A stretch of 64,000 nucleotides of DNA from Campylobacter avium LMG 24591 (GTDB lineage Bacteria; Campylobacterota; Campylobacteria; Campylobacterales; Campylobacteraceae). Where the stretch lies: positions 1,116,001 to 1,180,000 of the forward strand of contig NZ_CP022347.1 of assembly GCF_002238335.1 (NCBI RefSeq). The letters are read 5' to 3'. The position numbers and the translations under genes are program-made. This document shows, one piece after another, positions 30,673-40,076 of the stretch (its first letter is position 1; each line of letters opens with the position of its first letter). Below the pieces are notes generated by a model. That model saw nothing but the letters and a program-made list of their open reading frames with translations, was not told where the DNA came from and ran no database searches.

Positions 30673-31427
30673 TAGAACTTAAAAATATTTGCAAAAAATA
30701 CGATTCAAAAGCAGTTTTAACCAACATCACAGTATCTTTTAACAAGCACAAAATCACCTCTTTAATAGGCTCAAACGGTGCCGGTAAAAGCACAGCACTT
30801 GGCATAGCAAGTAGGCTTATAAAGCCTGATAGTGGAGAAATCATCATAGACGGGCTTGAGTTAAGCAAATACAAAAGCCACGAACTAGCGCAAAAAATTT
30901 CCATACTAAAACAACAAAACAACATTAACATAAGGCTTAGAGTAAAGGAGCTAGTTAGCTTTGGCCGCTTTCCTTATTCTCAAGGCAAACTAAATTCCAA
31001 AGATGAGGCAAAGATAAAAGAAGCCATTGCGTATATGGATTTACAAGGGCTTGAGGATAGATTTTTAGACTCTTTAAGCGGAGGACAAAGGCAAAGAGCC
31101 TATATAGCCATGATTATCGCGCAAGATACAGACTATATACTACTTGATGAACCGCTTAATAACCTTGATATGAAGCATTCTTTGCAGATTATGAAAATTC
31201 TACGCTCCTTAGCAAATGATTTTAACAAGTCCATAATCCTAGTTCTGCACGACATAAATTTCGCCTCCGTGCACTCAGATTACATAGTTGCTATGAAAAA
31301 TGGCGAAATTCTGTGCAGCAAAGAAAGCAAGGACATCATAAAAGAAGATGTCTTAAAAGAAGTTTTTGACATGGATATAAAAATACACGAGATAGAAAAA
31401 AAACGAATTTGTTTTTATTTTAATTAA
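30669..31427 (+). CDS. ceuD: Ferric-siderophore ABC transporter ATPase CeuD
   Basis: A 252-residue cytoplasmic ATPase of the importer. Walker A GSNGAGKST, Q-loop region ILKQQNN, signature LSGGQRQR, Walker B DYILLDEPLNNLD and the switch His in VLHDINFA are all intact. Length is typical of FecE/BtuD proteins. Confidence 0.96.
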   Translation: MIELKNICKKYDSKAVLTNITVSFNKHKITSLIGSNGAGKSTALGIASRLIKPDSGEIIIDGLELSKYKSHELAQKISILKQQNNINIRLRVKELVSFGRFPYSQGKLNSKDEAKIKEAIAYMDLQGLEDRFLDSLSGGQRQRAYIAMIIAQDTDYILLDEPLNNLDMKHSLQIMKILRSLANDFNKSIILVLHDINFASVHSDYIVAMKNGEILCSKESKDIIKEDVLKEVFDMDIKIHEIEKKRICFYFN

Positions 31428-31442
31428 TTTTAAGGAGGATAT

Positions 31443-32489
31443 ATGAAAAAAATACTTTTCATTGCGATTTTTTCAGTTTTTGCTTTTATAGCTTGCTCTA
31501 GCGAAAATAAAAGCGATACACACACAAGCTCTGAGGCAAATTTAAGTGAGGCAAACAGCTCTGCCAACAAAGTAACAGGCACAAATGTAAGCATAATTCC
31601 TATCGAATGGACTAGCTTAGGCGATAGGATAGAGCTAAAGCACTCAATGGGCGTGGCAGAGGTTCAAAAAAATCCCCAAAAGGTAGTAAGCTTTGACATA
31701 GGAGCTATCGATACCTTTGAAGCTTTGGGTTTAGGAGATAAGATAGTTGGCGTTCCTGCAAAAACACTACCTAAATACCTTGAAAAATACAACTCAAAGC
31801 AAAATGTTGGCTCTGTTGTTGAGATTGACTTTGAAGCCTTAAGTGCTTTAAAACCTGACCTAATCTTAATCTCTGGCAGGCAGGCAAAATTTTACGAAAA
31901 ACTAAACGAGATAGCACCGACAGTTTTTGTGGGACTTGATAATACAAATTTCGTAGAAAGCTTTAGAGCTAAGGTTATAGCCATAGCTTCACTTTACGGC
32001 GAAGTAGGACAAAGCCACGGTGAAGGTTTATCAGCAGACAGTGCCTTTGAAACTGTAAAAAAACTTTTAAGCGACATTGAAGCGCAAAAAGCCCTTGTTG
32101 ATAAAGACAAAAAGGCGCTTGTTATACTTACAAATGCGAACAGAATTTCAGTTTTTGGACCAAATTCACGCTTTGGTGTGCTTTATGATTTATTTGGTTT
32201 AAGCCCGGCTGATACTAATTTAAAGATAGGCACACACGGCAACAGAGCTGATTCTGAGTATATTTTAAAAGTAAATCCTGATTATTTGTTTGTAGTAGAT
32301 AGAAATGTAATAGCAAAAAACAAAGAGACTGCCGCAGCTGCACTTGATAATCCTTTAATCGCCAAAACAAAGGCCGCACAAAATGGCAAAATTATATACC
32401 TAGACCCTGAGCTTTGGTATCTAGCCGGAGGCGGTGGGCTTATATCTTTAAAAGCTATGAGCGATGAGGTATTTGAGGCTATAAAATAA
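31443..32489 (+). CDS. ceuE: Siderophore-binding lipoprotein CeuE
   Basis: A 348-residue periplasmic substrate-binding lipoprotein. The signal peptide ends FAFIAC, with Cys20 as the lipidated residue, followed by a Ser/Asn-rich linker and the class III binding fold (VVSFDIGAIDTFEALG, LKPDLILISGRQ). In C. jejuni CeuE binds ferric complexes of enterobactin breakdown products through conserved His and Tyr residues. A perfect AAGGAGG lies seven bases before the ATG and is stronger than those of the transporter genes, consistent with excess binding protein. Confidence 0.96.
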   Translation: MKKILFIAIFSVFAFIACSSENKSDTHTSSEANLSEANSSANKVTGTNVSIIPIEWTSLGDRIELKHSMGVAEVQKNPQKVVSFDIGAIDTFEALGLGDKIVGVPAKTLPKYLEKYNSKQNVGSVVEIDFEALSALKPDLILISGRQAKFYEKLNEIAPTVFVGLDNTNFVESFRAKVIAIASLYGEVGQSHGEGLSADSAFETVKKLLSDIEAQKALVDKDKKALVILTNANRISVFGPNSRFGVLYDLFGLSPADTNLKIGTHGNRADSEYILKVNPDYLFVVDRNVIAKNKETAAAALDNPLIAKTKAAQNGKIIYLDPELWYLAGGGGLISLKAMSDEVFEAIK

Positions 32490-32505
32490 CTCAAAAAATC
32501 AAAAC

Positions 32506-32534
32506 AAGAGGGTATAGTCTAAGACTTCCCTCTT
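32506..32534 (+). terminator. Terminator of the ceu operon
   Basis: AAGAGGG and CCCTCTT pair around an inner AGTCT-A-AGACT hairpin, giving a long, nearly continuous stem 17 bases past the ceuE stop, followed by a short T/A-rich run. Confidence 0.65.
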
Positions 32535-32632
32535 TAATATAAATTTAAAAATACATTCTTGCAAACATCATAAAATCAAACATGTTTTAACAATTTTTAA
32601 TTGACTCAACAAAAATCAATTTTAAATTTATG

Positions 32633-32668
32633 GGTATATTTTGGTGTATATTTTTTGTATAATATACC
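32633..32668 (+). promoter_or_regulatory. Promoter and operator-like repeats of the toxin-antitoxin operon
   Basis: GGTATATT (32633-32640) and AATATACC (32661-32668) form an eight-base inverted repeat; a second copy, GTATATT (32646-32652), pairs with the same right arm. The -10 box TATAAT (32658-32663) is embedded in the right arm. This is the arrangement expected for autorepression by an antitoxin-toxin complex. Confidence 0.6.
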
Positions 32669-32691
32669 TAAATTCTAAGAAAGGAAAGAAC

Positions 32692-33000
32692 ATGAAAGCT
32701 ATAAATTACGAAAAATATGCGAACATGAGCACCAAACAGCTTGTAAATGCTCTTATAAGTGCCGAAAAAAAAGAGCAAAAACTCAAGCAAGAAGCAGAAA
32801 AGAAATTTAAGGAAAGTGCGGAGTTGATTAGATTTTTAACAAGCAAAATCAAAGAAAATCTAGAAAAACCAAAATACGAATTTTTTACAAGAGAGCAAAC
32901 AAATCTTGATGAGTTGGTAAAAGAGGTAGAAAGTAAAATGACGCCAGAAGAGATAAAAGAAATTGAAGAAGAAGTTGAAAGAGAAGCTTACGGACAATAA
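32692..33000 (+). CDS. Antitoxin of a type II toxin-antitoxin pair
   Basis: A 102-residue, highly charged and helical protein (many Lys/Glu, coiled-coil-like residues 23-50; acidic C-terminus). The start at 32692 is preceded by AAGGAAAG; an earlier in-frame TTG would overlap the promoter. Its stop is directly followed by the ATG of the toxin gene. No DNA-binding motif is obvious; antitoxin role is inferred from size, charge, order and the operator. Confidence 0.7.
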   Translation: MKAINYEKYANMSTKQLVNALISAEKKEQKLKQEAEKKFKESAELIRFLTSKIKENLEKPKYEFFTREQTNLDELVKEVESKMTPEEIKEIEEEVEREAYGQ

Positions 33001-33288
33001 ATGACTTATGAAATTATATATGATAAAAATGTTATTAAATTTTTAGACAAGTTAGCCAAATCAAACCCTAGAAAATTTAAAGGGATAAATTATTTTTTAA
33101 CAAATATATTACCCAAAGCTGAAAACCCAGCCAAACTTGCGAACGCCAAATACCTAAAAGGATACGATGATAACCGCTACCGCTGGAGGTTAGGGGATTA
33201 TAGAATAATAGGAATTGTAGAAAACAACACTTTCAAATTAATTCAAATAATTAAGATTGCAAAAAGGGATGAAAACACTTATAGATGA
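33001..33288 (+). CDS. RelE/ParE-family toxin
   Basis: A 95-residue basic protein with the RelE/ParE pattern: an N-terminal beta strand, two helices (KFLDKLAKSNPRKFKGI), then YRWRLGDYRIIGIVENN and a C-terminal KIAKRDENTYR. RelE members cleave mRNA on the ribosome and ParE members poison gyrase; the sequence alone does not decide which. Zero-base spacing from the antitoxin gene indicates strict coupling. Confidence 0.8.
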   Translation: MTYEIIYDKNVIKFLDKLAKSNPRKFKGINYFLTNILPKAENPAKLANAKYLKGYDDNRYRWRLGDYRIIGIVENNTFKLIQIIKIAKRDENTYR

Positions 33289-33554
33289 TTTAAGCTAGAC
33301 ACTTAAAAATATCAAATTTATTGTCTTTTGTTTTATGTGCTTAAAAATTCAAACAAAATTTAAGCAATATTTTTAACAAAAAACATAGGCTCTCCCATTT
33401 TAAATACTTAAAAAATAAATTTTATCGCTAGCACAGGTAAAATACTGCGTATAAATACCACAAAATCATTTTAAAAGTCTAAATTTTTTCAATCTCAAAC
33501 ACCTGCATTGATGTTACAAATTTATCAAAGTCAAATTTCATATATAAAATTCGC

Positions 33555-33698
33555 ACACAACCACACAACCACACAACCACACAACCACACAACCACACAA
33601 CCACACAACCACACAACCACACAACCACACAACCACACAACCACACAACCACACAACCACACAACCACACAACCACACAACCACACAACCACACAACC
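33555..33698. repeat. Tandem octanucleotide repeat, 18 perfect copies
   Basis: The unit ACACAACC is repeated 18 times without a mismatch over 144 bases, followed by a degenerate copy (ACACCACC). The unit length is not a multiple of three, so copy changes would shift any overlapping frame. Confidence 0.97.
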
Positions 33699-33913
33699 AC
33701 ACCACCACAAGCCCAAGTGCCGCCGATTTTATCAGCAAAGCAAGCAAAACAAAAAGATGGCTAGCTCATTGCCTTAAATCTTATGTTGACACCGTTTTAT
33801 TACTTTTTACCTTTAGCTAGCATTAGCAAAGCGCACTGTTACGCAATTTCTACAAAAATGCTTTTCAAAACTTAAATTTTCGCCAAGCAAGACAAAAAAT
33901 CCAAATTTTTAAC

Positions 33914-33919
33914 TATAAT
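33914..33919 (+). promoter_or_regulatory. -10 box for the DASS transporter gene
   Basis: TATAAT 25 bases upstream of the ATG at 33945, in a T-rich context. Confidence 0.45.
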
Positions 33920-33944
33920 TACAAGAGAATTTTTAGGAAAACTT

Positions 33945-35360
33945 ATGAGTGTAAAAGCTATTTTTAGATTATTAAAAAGAAAAAAAACCCGTTTAAAAAG
34001 CAAAAATGAAGTTCTAGCAGGGATTTTAGTAGCCGCCTTTTTCTCATCTGCTACTTGGTTTATAAGCATTTTGTATTATCAAGCAAGTTTTCAGGTAAGC
34101 TCCTTTCTTGGAATTTTGGTATTTTTGATAGTGCTTTGGACGAACTCTGCCTTGCCTCTTGGCGTTGTGTCCTTGCTTCCTATCGTGCTTTTTCCAGCCT
34201 TTGGAATTTTAGATGTTAAGAGTGCTACTAGCAATTACGCAAACCCCATAGTGTTTTTGTTTTTGGGTGGTTTTATGCTAGCTACTGCGGTTGAAAAGAT
34301 TGGTTTGCACAAAATCATAGCCAAAAGCTTGCTTTCTCGCTTTCCTAAAACCCCAAAAGGCATTATAACGGCCTTTGGAACGGCTAGCGTTATTTTAGGA
34401 AGTGCTTTATCAAATTCAACCGTCGCCCTACTCTTAGTGCCTATAGCGCTTTCGATAACAGAAGATAATGTTTTAAAGACTAGATTTTTGCTAGCTGTTG
34501 CCTTTGGAGCAAGCATTAGCGGTATCACAACGCCCATAGGCACGCCGCCAAATCTCATCTTTCTAGGTTTTTTAGAAACTACAGGGCTTGGAAGCATTAG
34601 TTTTGTGGGTTGGATGCTTTTAATGCTGCCGCTAAGCATTAGTATGCTTTACGTGATGATACAAATTTTATCTTATAAGCTTGGCAAAGAGGAGCTTAAA
34701 ATAGACGCTTTCGATGACATAACGATTACTTTTGAACACAAAAAGCTTTTATTTTTCATCTTTTTGCTACTTGTTATACTGCTTTTAAATTCGCCCGTAA
34801 AACCCATATACCAAGGGCTTGGCTTTAATGAAAATGTCATTTTGCTAGCCTTTGGGCTTTTGATGTTCATACCTAAGATAGGACTTTTGTCTTGGGAGGA
34901 TTCAAGAAGCATTCCTTACGAAATCATATTTTTGTTCGGTGCGGGCTTTTGCGTGGCCATGGCTATATCTAAAATTCAGCTAGGTGATGCCTTTGCGCCG
35001 ATTTTTGCGTATTTTTCCACCCTGCCCCTGCTTTTATTTATACTATGCGTGTGCTTTTTCGTGCTTTTCTTAACTATGTTTATAAGCTCAACTGCCCTAA
35101 GTGCCATACTGCTTTCAGTGCTATACGCTTCAACTAAGGAATTTTTGGAGCCAAATTACCAAAGCTTGATTATGCTAATTGCCACCATTTGCATAGGCTT
35201 TTCCTTTCTTTTGCCTTTTTCAACGCCTCCAAATGCCATAGTTGCAAACAGAGGCAACATCAAACCCTTAGTTATGTTTAAATTTGGCTCGGTTTTAAGT
35301 ATCTTTGGCATTATACTTATAGTGATTTTCTCGCTTGCTTATTGGCAATGGTTTTTGTAA
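33945..35360 (+). CDS. DASS (SLC13) family anion transporter
   Basis: A 471-residue protein with about 11-12 transmembrane helices. It belongs to the divalent anion:sodium symporter family by ALSNSTVALLLVPIAL and TPIGTPPNLIFLGF, the two Ser-Asn-Thr-type ion and substrate loops, and the mirrored second half ending FSTPPNAIVANRG. Substrates of the family are dicarboxylates such as succinate or citrate, or sulfate; which applies here cannot be read from sequence. No signal peptide; the basic N-terminus (KRKKTRLKSK) stays inside. Confidence 0.85.
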   Translation: MSVKAIFRLLKRKKTRLKSKNEVLAGILVAAFFSSATWFISILYYQASFQVSSFLGILVFLIVLWTNSALPLGVVSLLPIVLFPAFGILDVKSATSNYANPIVFLFLGGFMLATAVEKIGLHKIIAKSLLSRFPKTPKGIITAFGTASVILGSALSNSTVALLLVPIALSITEDNVLKTRFLLAVAFGASISGITTPIGTPPNLIFLGFLETTGLGSISFVGWMLLMLPLSISMLYVMIQILSYKLGKEELKIDAFDDITITFEHKKLLFFIFLLLVILLLNSPVKPIYQGLGFNENVILLAFGLLMFIPKIGLLSWEDSRSIPYEIIFLFGAGFCVAMAISKIQLGDAFAPIFAYFSTLPLLLFILCVCFFVLFLTMFISSTALSAILLSVLYASTKEFLEPNYQSLIMLIATICIGFSFLLPFSTPPNAIVANRGNIKPLVMFKFGSVLSIFGIILIVIFSLAYWQWFL

Positions 35361-35371
35361 AAGGATACTTC

Positions 35372-35599
35372 GTGGCTAGACTAGATGAAATAAAAGAAAA
35401 ATTACAAGAGCTAAGAGCTTACAGAAATTTTGCCTTAACTTCCTTGATAGCATTAATAGCCTTTGTATTTACAAGTTCAGATGAAACAGATATATACATT
35501 TTTATCTTAAGCTTGATTACTATTGCAACTTTAGGTATAATAGTTTCTGTATTGCAAGTGAAAATTTTAAAACTTATAAAAGAAACAGGAGAACTATAA
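35372..35599 (+). CDS. 75-residue two-helix membrane protein
   Basis: Start chosen as GTG at 35372, because AAAAGGA lies six bases upstream, directly after the transporter stop; an earlier TTG at 35342 would overlap the transporter. Residues 1-20 are charged and helical, then two hydrophobic segments (about 20-35 and 41-60) separated by SSDETD, and a short basic tail. No family recognised. Its stop overlaps the ATG of the next tiny gene (TAATG). Confidence 0.7.
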   Translation: MARLDEIKEKLQELRAYRNFALTSLIALIAFVFTSSDETDIYIFILSLITIATLGIIVSVLQVKILKLIKETGEL

Positions 35600-35682
35600 T
35601 GGAACTTTTAACTGCTTGTGTTGCTGCATTTGGGATTTTATGTTTCTTTGTTGCTGCGATTTTAGTGATAAGAAGTGCCTAG
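35599..35682 (+). CDS. 27-residue single-helix membrane peptide
   Basis: ATG at 35599 shares its first base with the preceding stop, and AGGAG lies seven bases upstream. The peptide MELLTACVAAFGILCFFVAA plus seven residues is nearly all hydrophobic with a basic end (IRSA), a textbook single membrane span with a short tail. The strong ribosome binding site and coupling argue that it is translated. No homologue is recognised. It may act as a partner of the 75-residue protein. Confidence 0.6.
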   Translation: MELLTACVAAFGILCFFVAAILVIRSA

Positions 35683-35894
35683 CTTTAAAATATCTTATGC
35701 AAGGGACTTAATGATATTTAAGCTTTCCTCTTTCTGTTAAAATTTAAGTAAGGCAAAGCTATCTTTTCACTCATTTTCCAAACTTTCTTAACATTGTTTT
35801 ATAACAGTCTTTCTTCTTAAGTTTCTGCCAATGCCCTATTTTCCACATTTTATAACCACGGTTACATTTTTTTAAAAAATTTTGCAAAAAAGTA

Positions 35895-35921
35895 TAAAGT
35901 ATTTTTCTAAGTTTTCGATAT
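35895..35921 (+). promoter_or_regulatory. Sigma28 (FliA) promoter of flaA
   Basis: TAAA (35895-35898), a 15-base spacer, then TTCGATAT (35914-35921) match the sigma28 consensus TAAA-N15-GCCGATAA in Campylobacter form. It lies 51 bases upstream of the first flagellin gene. Confidence 0.85.
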
Positions 35922-35972
35922 AGCTAGTAACAAAGCAAAGGAAGCTTTGAATTCAAACTAAAAGGATTTACC

Positions 35973-37820
35973 ATGGGATACCGTATAAATACGAACGTAT
36001 CTGCGCTTAACGCGATCAACACTTCAACTCTAAACACAAGGAGTTTGAACACATCTTTAGAAAGACTTTCATCAGGTCTTAGGATTAACTCTGCTAAAGA
36101 TGACGCTTCAGGTTTGGCAATAGCTGATCAGCTTCGCTCTCAAGCTGCGACTTTAGGACAGGCTATCAACAATGGTAACGATGCTAACAGTATCTTACAA
36201 ACTGCTGATAAAGCTATGGACGAGCAAGTAAAAATTCTTGAAACTATCAAGACAAAGGCTACTCAAGCTGCTCAAGATGGACAAAGCACAAAGACAAGAA
36301 ATATGCTTCAAGCTGACATCAACCGTCTTATAGAAGAACTTGACAACATCGCTAACACCACATCTTTCAACGGAAAGCAACTTCTAAGTGGTGGTTTCAT
36401 AAACCAAGAATTCCAAATCGGCTCTAGCTCAAATCAAACCATCAAAGCTAGCATTGGTTCAACTCAAAGCTCAAAGATAGGTGTTACAAGATTTGAAACA
36501 GGTCAAAATGTTATGCAAAGTGGTCAAGCCCAACTTACTATAAGAAATTATGATGGGGTTAATGACTTTACTTTCCAAGCTGTAACTATCTCAACTTCAG
36601 TTGGAACAGGACTTGGTGCTTTGGCTGAGGAAATAAACAGGGTTTCTGATAGAACAGGTGTTAGAGCTTCTTTTAATGTTCAAACAACTGGTTCAACTCC
36701 TATAAGAGCTGGGGAAACAGGAGATAACTTCACTATAAATGGTGTTGTTATAGGTAAGGTTGCTTACCAAGACGGTGATAAAAACGGTGCCCTTGTAAAT
36801 GCCATAAACGCTAAGAAAGACACCACAGGTGTTGAAGCTGCTAGAGGTGCAAATGGTGAGCTTGTGCTTACTTCAAACAGCGGTCGTGGTATAAAAATAG
36901 AAGGCGATATAGGTAATGGTACAGGTATAGCCTTAAATATGAGAGAAAACTATGGTCGTTTATCTTTGGTTAGAAACGACGGTGCTGATATAGCTGTAAG
37001 TGGAACGGGCTTTGGCTTTGATGATGATAAACTTGTATCTCAAGCTTCAGTTTCACTAAGAGAAACTCAAGGTCAAATTTCTCAAGCTTATGCTGATGCT
37101 ATGGGCTTTAACAGCTCTGAAAAAATAGGCTCTATAATAATAGGTGTTTCTGCTGCATCAGTTCTAGCAGGAACAGGCTTAAGCACAAATGGCGACCTAG
37201 TTAATTCTGCGGGTTCTGGTCTTTCAACCTTTACTACCTCTTTACTTTCTTTGGTAGGAAATGTTATAGACATAGGTCCTGGACTTGGTAGAGTATCTTT
37301 AATGAACATTACAACTCAAGCAGGAACAGGTTTGAGTCAATTAGATGTATTAAGCCAAGTTAGATTTTCTAATGTCTACTCTGTTGGTTTATCTCAAGTA
37401 AGCACAGTTAATGGAGAGCTTCAAATAATGAGCGGTCAAAACGGCTTCTCTGCAATGTCTACAGCTGGTATCTTACTATCTGGAACTGCTAGAGCTAATA
37501 ACATAGGCGATGTGCAAACTGCTGGTGTTACAACCTTAACTGGTGCTATGGCTGTTATGGACGTTGTTGAAACTGCGATAACAAACCTAGACCAAATCAG
37601 AGCTGACATAGGTTCTGTGCAACAACAAATAGAAAAAACTTTGAATAACATAAGCGTTACTCAAGTGAATCTAAAATCAGCAGAATCAACCATAAGAGAC
37701 GTTGACTTTGCCGCTGAAAGTGCTACTTACTCTAAGGCAAACATCCTAGCTCAAAGTGGTGCTTACGCTCTAGCACAAGCAAACGCTTCTCAACAAAATG
37801 TTTTAAGACTACTTCAGTAG
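35973..37820 (+). CDS. flaA: Flagellin A, major filament subunit
   Basis: A 615-residue flagellin exported through the flagellar type III apparatus. N-terminal D0/D1 ([29 protein letters not shown]) and C-terminal D1/D0 ([19 protein letters not shown], ending NVLRLLQ) are conserved, with a variable, Ser/Thr-rich centre suited to O-glycosylation by Maf enzymes. It is about 40 residues longer than typical C. jejuni FlaA. Preceded by a sigma28 promoter and the leader AAAAGGATTTACC. No signal peptide, as usual for flagellin. Confidence 0.97.
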   Translation: MGYRINTNVSALNAINTSTLNTRSLNTSLERLSSGLRINSAKDDASGLAIADQLRSQAATLGQAINNGNDANSILQTADKAMDEQVKILETIKTKATQAAQDGQSTKTRNMLQADINRLIEELDNIANTTSFNGKQLLSGGFINQEFQIGSSSNQTIKASIGSTQSSKIGVTRFETGQNVMQSGQAQLTIRNYDGVNDFTFQAVTISTSVGTGLGALAEEINRVSDRTGVRASFNVQTTGSTPIRAGETGDNFTINGVVIGKVAYQDGDKNGALVNAINAKKDTTGVEAARGANGELVLTSNSGRGIKIEGDIGNGTGIALNMRENYGRLSLVRNDGADIAVSGTGFGFDDDKLVSQASVSLRETQGQISQAYADAMGFNSSEKIGSIIIGVSAASVLAGTGLSTNGDLVNSAGSGLSTFTTSLLSLVGNVIDIGPGLGRVSLMNITTQAGTGLSQLDVLSQVRFSNVYSVGLSQVSTVNGELQIMSGQNGFSAMSTAGILLSGTARANNIGDVQTAGVTTLTGAMAVMDVVETAITNLDQIRADIGSVQQQIEKTLNNISVTQVNLKSAESTIRDVDFAAESATYSKANILAQSGAYALAQANASQQNVLRLLQ

Positions 37821-37834
37821 TTTTAATCCTTCTT

Positions 37835-37854
37835 AAAGCCCCTCTCGGGGCTTT
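37835..37854 (+). terminator. Terminator after flaA
   Basis: AAAGCCCC-TCTC-GGGGCTTT, an eight-base GC-rich perfect stem followed by TTCTTTCTTT, 14 bases past the stop. Confidence 0.9.
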
Positions 37855-37910
37855 TTCTTTCTTTAGCTTTACTGATTGCGGTTTATCTTGCTATAATATT
37901 TCTTGAAATA

Positions 37911-38252
37911 CTACACGCTTGAGAATTCGCCTGCTATGCAAAAAATTAGATAATCTCTTACGCAGTTTTTAAGCTCGCTGCATTCATCAAAATATACCAA
38001 ATCCGCAATAGCCCTCGCATAGTTTGCCACAAAATATTCTTTGTCTAAAAAAGGACTTTTTCTTTTGTAAATTCCTTGCATTTGGAGTGGATTTTCCTTG
38101 TCATAAGGATAAATTTTTAAAGGTTTTTTGTCTTTAAAATAAAAATGATAGTGCCAATCCGCACAAAAAAATTTTTGGAATACTTTTTGCTTAAAAGCTT
38201 TTAGCAATATTTTGAAAGGATTTACGATGAGTTTAAGAATCAACACAAACAT
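37911..38252 (-). pseudogene. Unrecognised antisense ORF between the flagellin genes, probable remnant
   Basis: An open minus-strand frame of 113 codons ending KNCVRDYLIFCIAGEFSSV. Its only ATG in the first half lies inside flaB, and the 5' part runs through the sigma54 promoter of flaB, so an intact gene is unlikely. The 3' part (about 37911-38150) has the base composition and residue mix of a coding sequence. It could be the tail of a gene cut off when the flagellin locus formed, or a chance ORF. No family recognised. Confidence 0.3.
38175..38190 (+). promoter_or_regulatory. Sigma54 (RpoN) promoter of flaB
   Basis: TTGGAATACTTTTTGC has the invariant GG (38177-38178) and GC (38189-38190) spaced as -24/-12 elements. 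It lies 36 bases upstream of the flaB ATG, as in C. jejuni. Confidence 0.9.
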
Positions 38253-40068
38253 CGGTGCGCTTAACGCTCATAACAATATGGTGGTAAATTCAAGACAGCT
38301 TGACGCTTCGCTTGAAAGACTATCATCAGGTCTTAGGATAAACTCTGCTAAGGATGACGCTTCAGGTATGGCCATAGCTGACCAGCTTCGCTCACAGGCT
38401 GCTACTCTAGGACAGGCCATAAACAACGGCAATGACGCTATGTCCATACTTCAAACCGCTGATAAGGCAATGGATGAGCAGCTTAAAATTCTAGATACAA
38501 TCAAAACAAAGGCCACTCAAGCCGCACAAGACGGACAAAGCACAAAGACAAGAAATATGCTTCAAGCTGACATCAACCGTCTTATGGAAGAGCTTGATAA
38601 TATCGCAAACACAACATCTTTTAATGGCAAGCAACTTCTAAGCGGTGGTTTTATAAATCAAGAATTCCAAATCGGCGTTAGCTCAAACCAAACCATAAAA
38701 GCATCTATTGGCTCAACTCAAACGAACAAAATAGGCCTCACTCGCTTTGAAACAGGACAAAATGTTATGAGTAGCGGTCAAGTTCAAATGACTATAAGAA
38801 ACTATGACGGGGTTAATGATTTCACTTTCCCAAGAGTTACCATCTCAACTTCAGTTGGAACAGGGCTTGGTGCTTTGGCTGAGGAGATTAACAGAGTGGC
38901 TGATAAAACAGGCGTTAGAGCTTCTTTTAATGTGCAAACCGCTGGTTCAACTCCTATCAAGGCTGGGGTTACAAGCGAGGATTTTACCATAAATGGCGTT
39001 ATCATAGGCAAGGTTGAGTATAAGGACAGCGACGGAAATGGCGCCTTAATAGCTGCGATAAATTCTAAAAAAGATACCACAGGCGTTGAGGCTACAAGGG
39101 ACGCAAACGGACAGCTTTTGCTTACTTCAAATGACGGTCGTGGTATAAAGATAGAAGGTAGCATTGGCCAAGGTGCTGGAATTCCTATAAATATGCTAGA
39201 AAACTATGGTCGTTTATCTTTGGTTAAAAATGACGGGGGCGATATATCTGTAAGCGGAACGGGCTTTGGCTTTGATGATGATAAACTTGTATCTCAAGCT
39301 TCAGTTTCACTAAGAGAGACTAAGGGTAAGCTAAGCCAAAAAATAGCCGATGCAATGGGCTTTAACTCCTTTGAAAAGATAGCTACCATAACCATAGGTG
39401 TAAGCTCTTTAACAGTGCTAAATGGCACAGGGCTTTCAGTATATACAGAATTACAGTATACAGCTGGTTCTGGGCTTTCGCAATTCGTAACAAATCAAGT
39501 TTCTATGGTAGGACATAATATAGACATAGGGCCAGGTCTTGGACAAATATCAAATATGAGCCTTTCAACTAAAGGTTTTTCAGGCTTAGCAAATATCATA
39601 TCTAGCGTTAAATTCTCAAATGTCTACACAGTTGCACTTTCACAAGTATCAACTGTAAATGGGGAATTAGTAGTTGCTTCACCTCAAGCTAACGGGCTTT
39701 CTTTAATCTCTGCTTTGGGCGTAGTAAGAACAGAGCAAAGACAAATGCAAATAGGCTTTGAGCAAACTGCCGGCGTTACGACCCTAACCGGTGCTATGGC
39801 TGTTATGGATGTTGCTGAAACTGCCATCATAAACTTAGACCAAGTTAGAGCAGACATTGGTTCGGTGCAAAATCAGCTTCAAGTAACAGTAAATAACATA
39901 AGCGTTACTCAAGTAAATCTAAAATCAGCAGAATCAACCATAAGAGACGTTGACTTTGCCGCTGAGAGTGCGAATTTCTCTAAAAACAACATCCTAGCAC
40001 AAAGTGGCTCTTACGCACTAGCGCAGGCTAATGCTTCTCAACAACATGTCTTACAACTCTTACAGTAA
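38227..40068 (+). CDS. flaB: Flagellin B
   Basis: A 613-residue second flagellin, very similar to FlaA except at the extreme N-terminus ([17 protein letters not shown]) and parts of the centre and C-terminal third. The start at 38227 is preceded by AAAGGATTTACG, nearly identical to the flaA leader; an in-frame start five codons earlier overlaps that site. Controlled by sigma54 and not sigma28, so it would be made earlier in flagellar assembly and form a minor, proximal filament part. Ends LQLLQ as FlaA ends LRLLQ. Confidence 0.97.
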   Translation: MSLRINTNIGALNAHNNMVVNSRQLDASLERLSSGLRINSAKDDASGMAIADQLRSQAATLGQAINNGNDAMSILQTADKAMDEQLKILDTIKTKATQAAQDGQSTKTRNMLQADINRLMEELDNIANTTSFNGKQLLSGGFINQEFQIGVSSNQTIKASIGSTQTNKIGLTRFETGQNVMSSGQVQMTIRNYDGVNDFTFPRVTISTSVGTGLGALAEEINRVADKTGVRASFNVQTAGSTPIKAGVTSEDFTINGVIIGKVEYKDSDGNGALIAAINSKKDTTGVEATRDANGQLLLTSNDGRGIKIEGSIGQGAGIPINMLENYGRLSLVKNDGGDISVSGTGFGFDDDKLVSQASVSLRETKGKLSQKIADAMGFNSFEKIATITIGVSSLTVLNGTGLSVYTELQYTAGSGLSQFVTNQVSMVGHNIDIGPGLGQISNMSLSTKGFSGLANIISSVKFSNVYTVALSQVSTVNGELVVASPQANGLSLISALGVVRTEQRQMQIGFEQTAGVTTLTGAMAVMDVAETAIINLDQVRADIGSVQNQLQVTVNNISVTQVNLKSAESTIRDVDFAAESANFSKNNILAQSGSYALAQANASQQHVLQLLQ

Positions 40069-40076
40069 TCCTTTCG

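Larger units (their letters stand above)
33289..33944. other. Gene-free region holding an octanucleotide array
   Basis: A 656-base stretch without a credible gene. It contains the 8-base tandem array at 33555-33698 and otherwise AT-rich sequence. A TATAAT at 33914-33919 with AGGAAAA just before 33945 is the likely promoter and ribosome binding site of the transporter gene. All three plus frames and the three minus frames stay open through the array simply because the repeat lacks stop codons. Confidence 0.6.

Noticed and set aside
33555-33698. Array considered as a CRISPR
   Set aside because: Units are eight bases and contiguous, with no spacers and no cas genes nearby.
33479-33777. Several overlapping ORFs on both strands encoding His/Thr/Gln/Pro or Cys/Val/Trp/Leu/Gly repeats
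   Set aside because: They exist only because the octanucleotide array has no stop codon in any frame; none has a ribosome binding site.
35683-35972. Gap before flaA examined for a small RNA or additional gene
   Set aside because: Only the sigma28 promoter and ribosome binding site stand out; no terminator-like hairpin or ORF with a ribosome binding site was seen.
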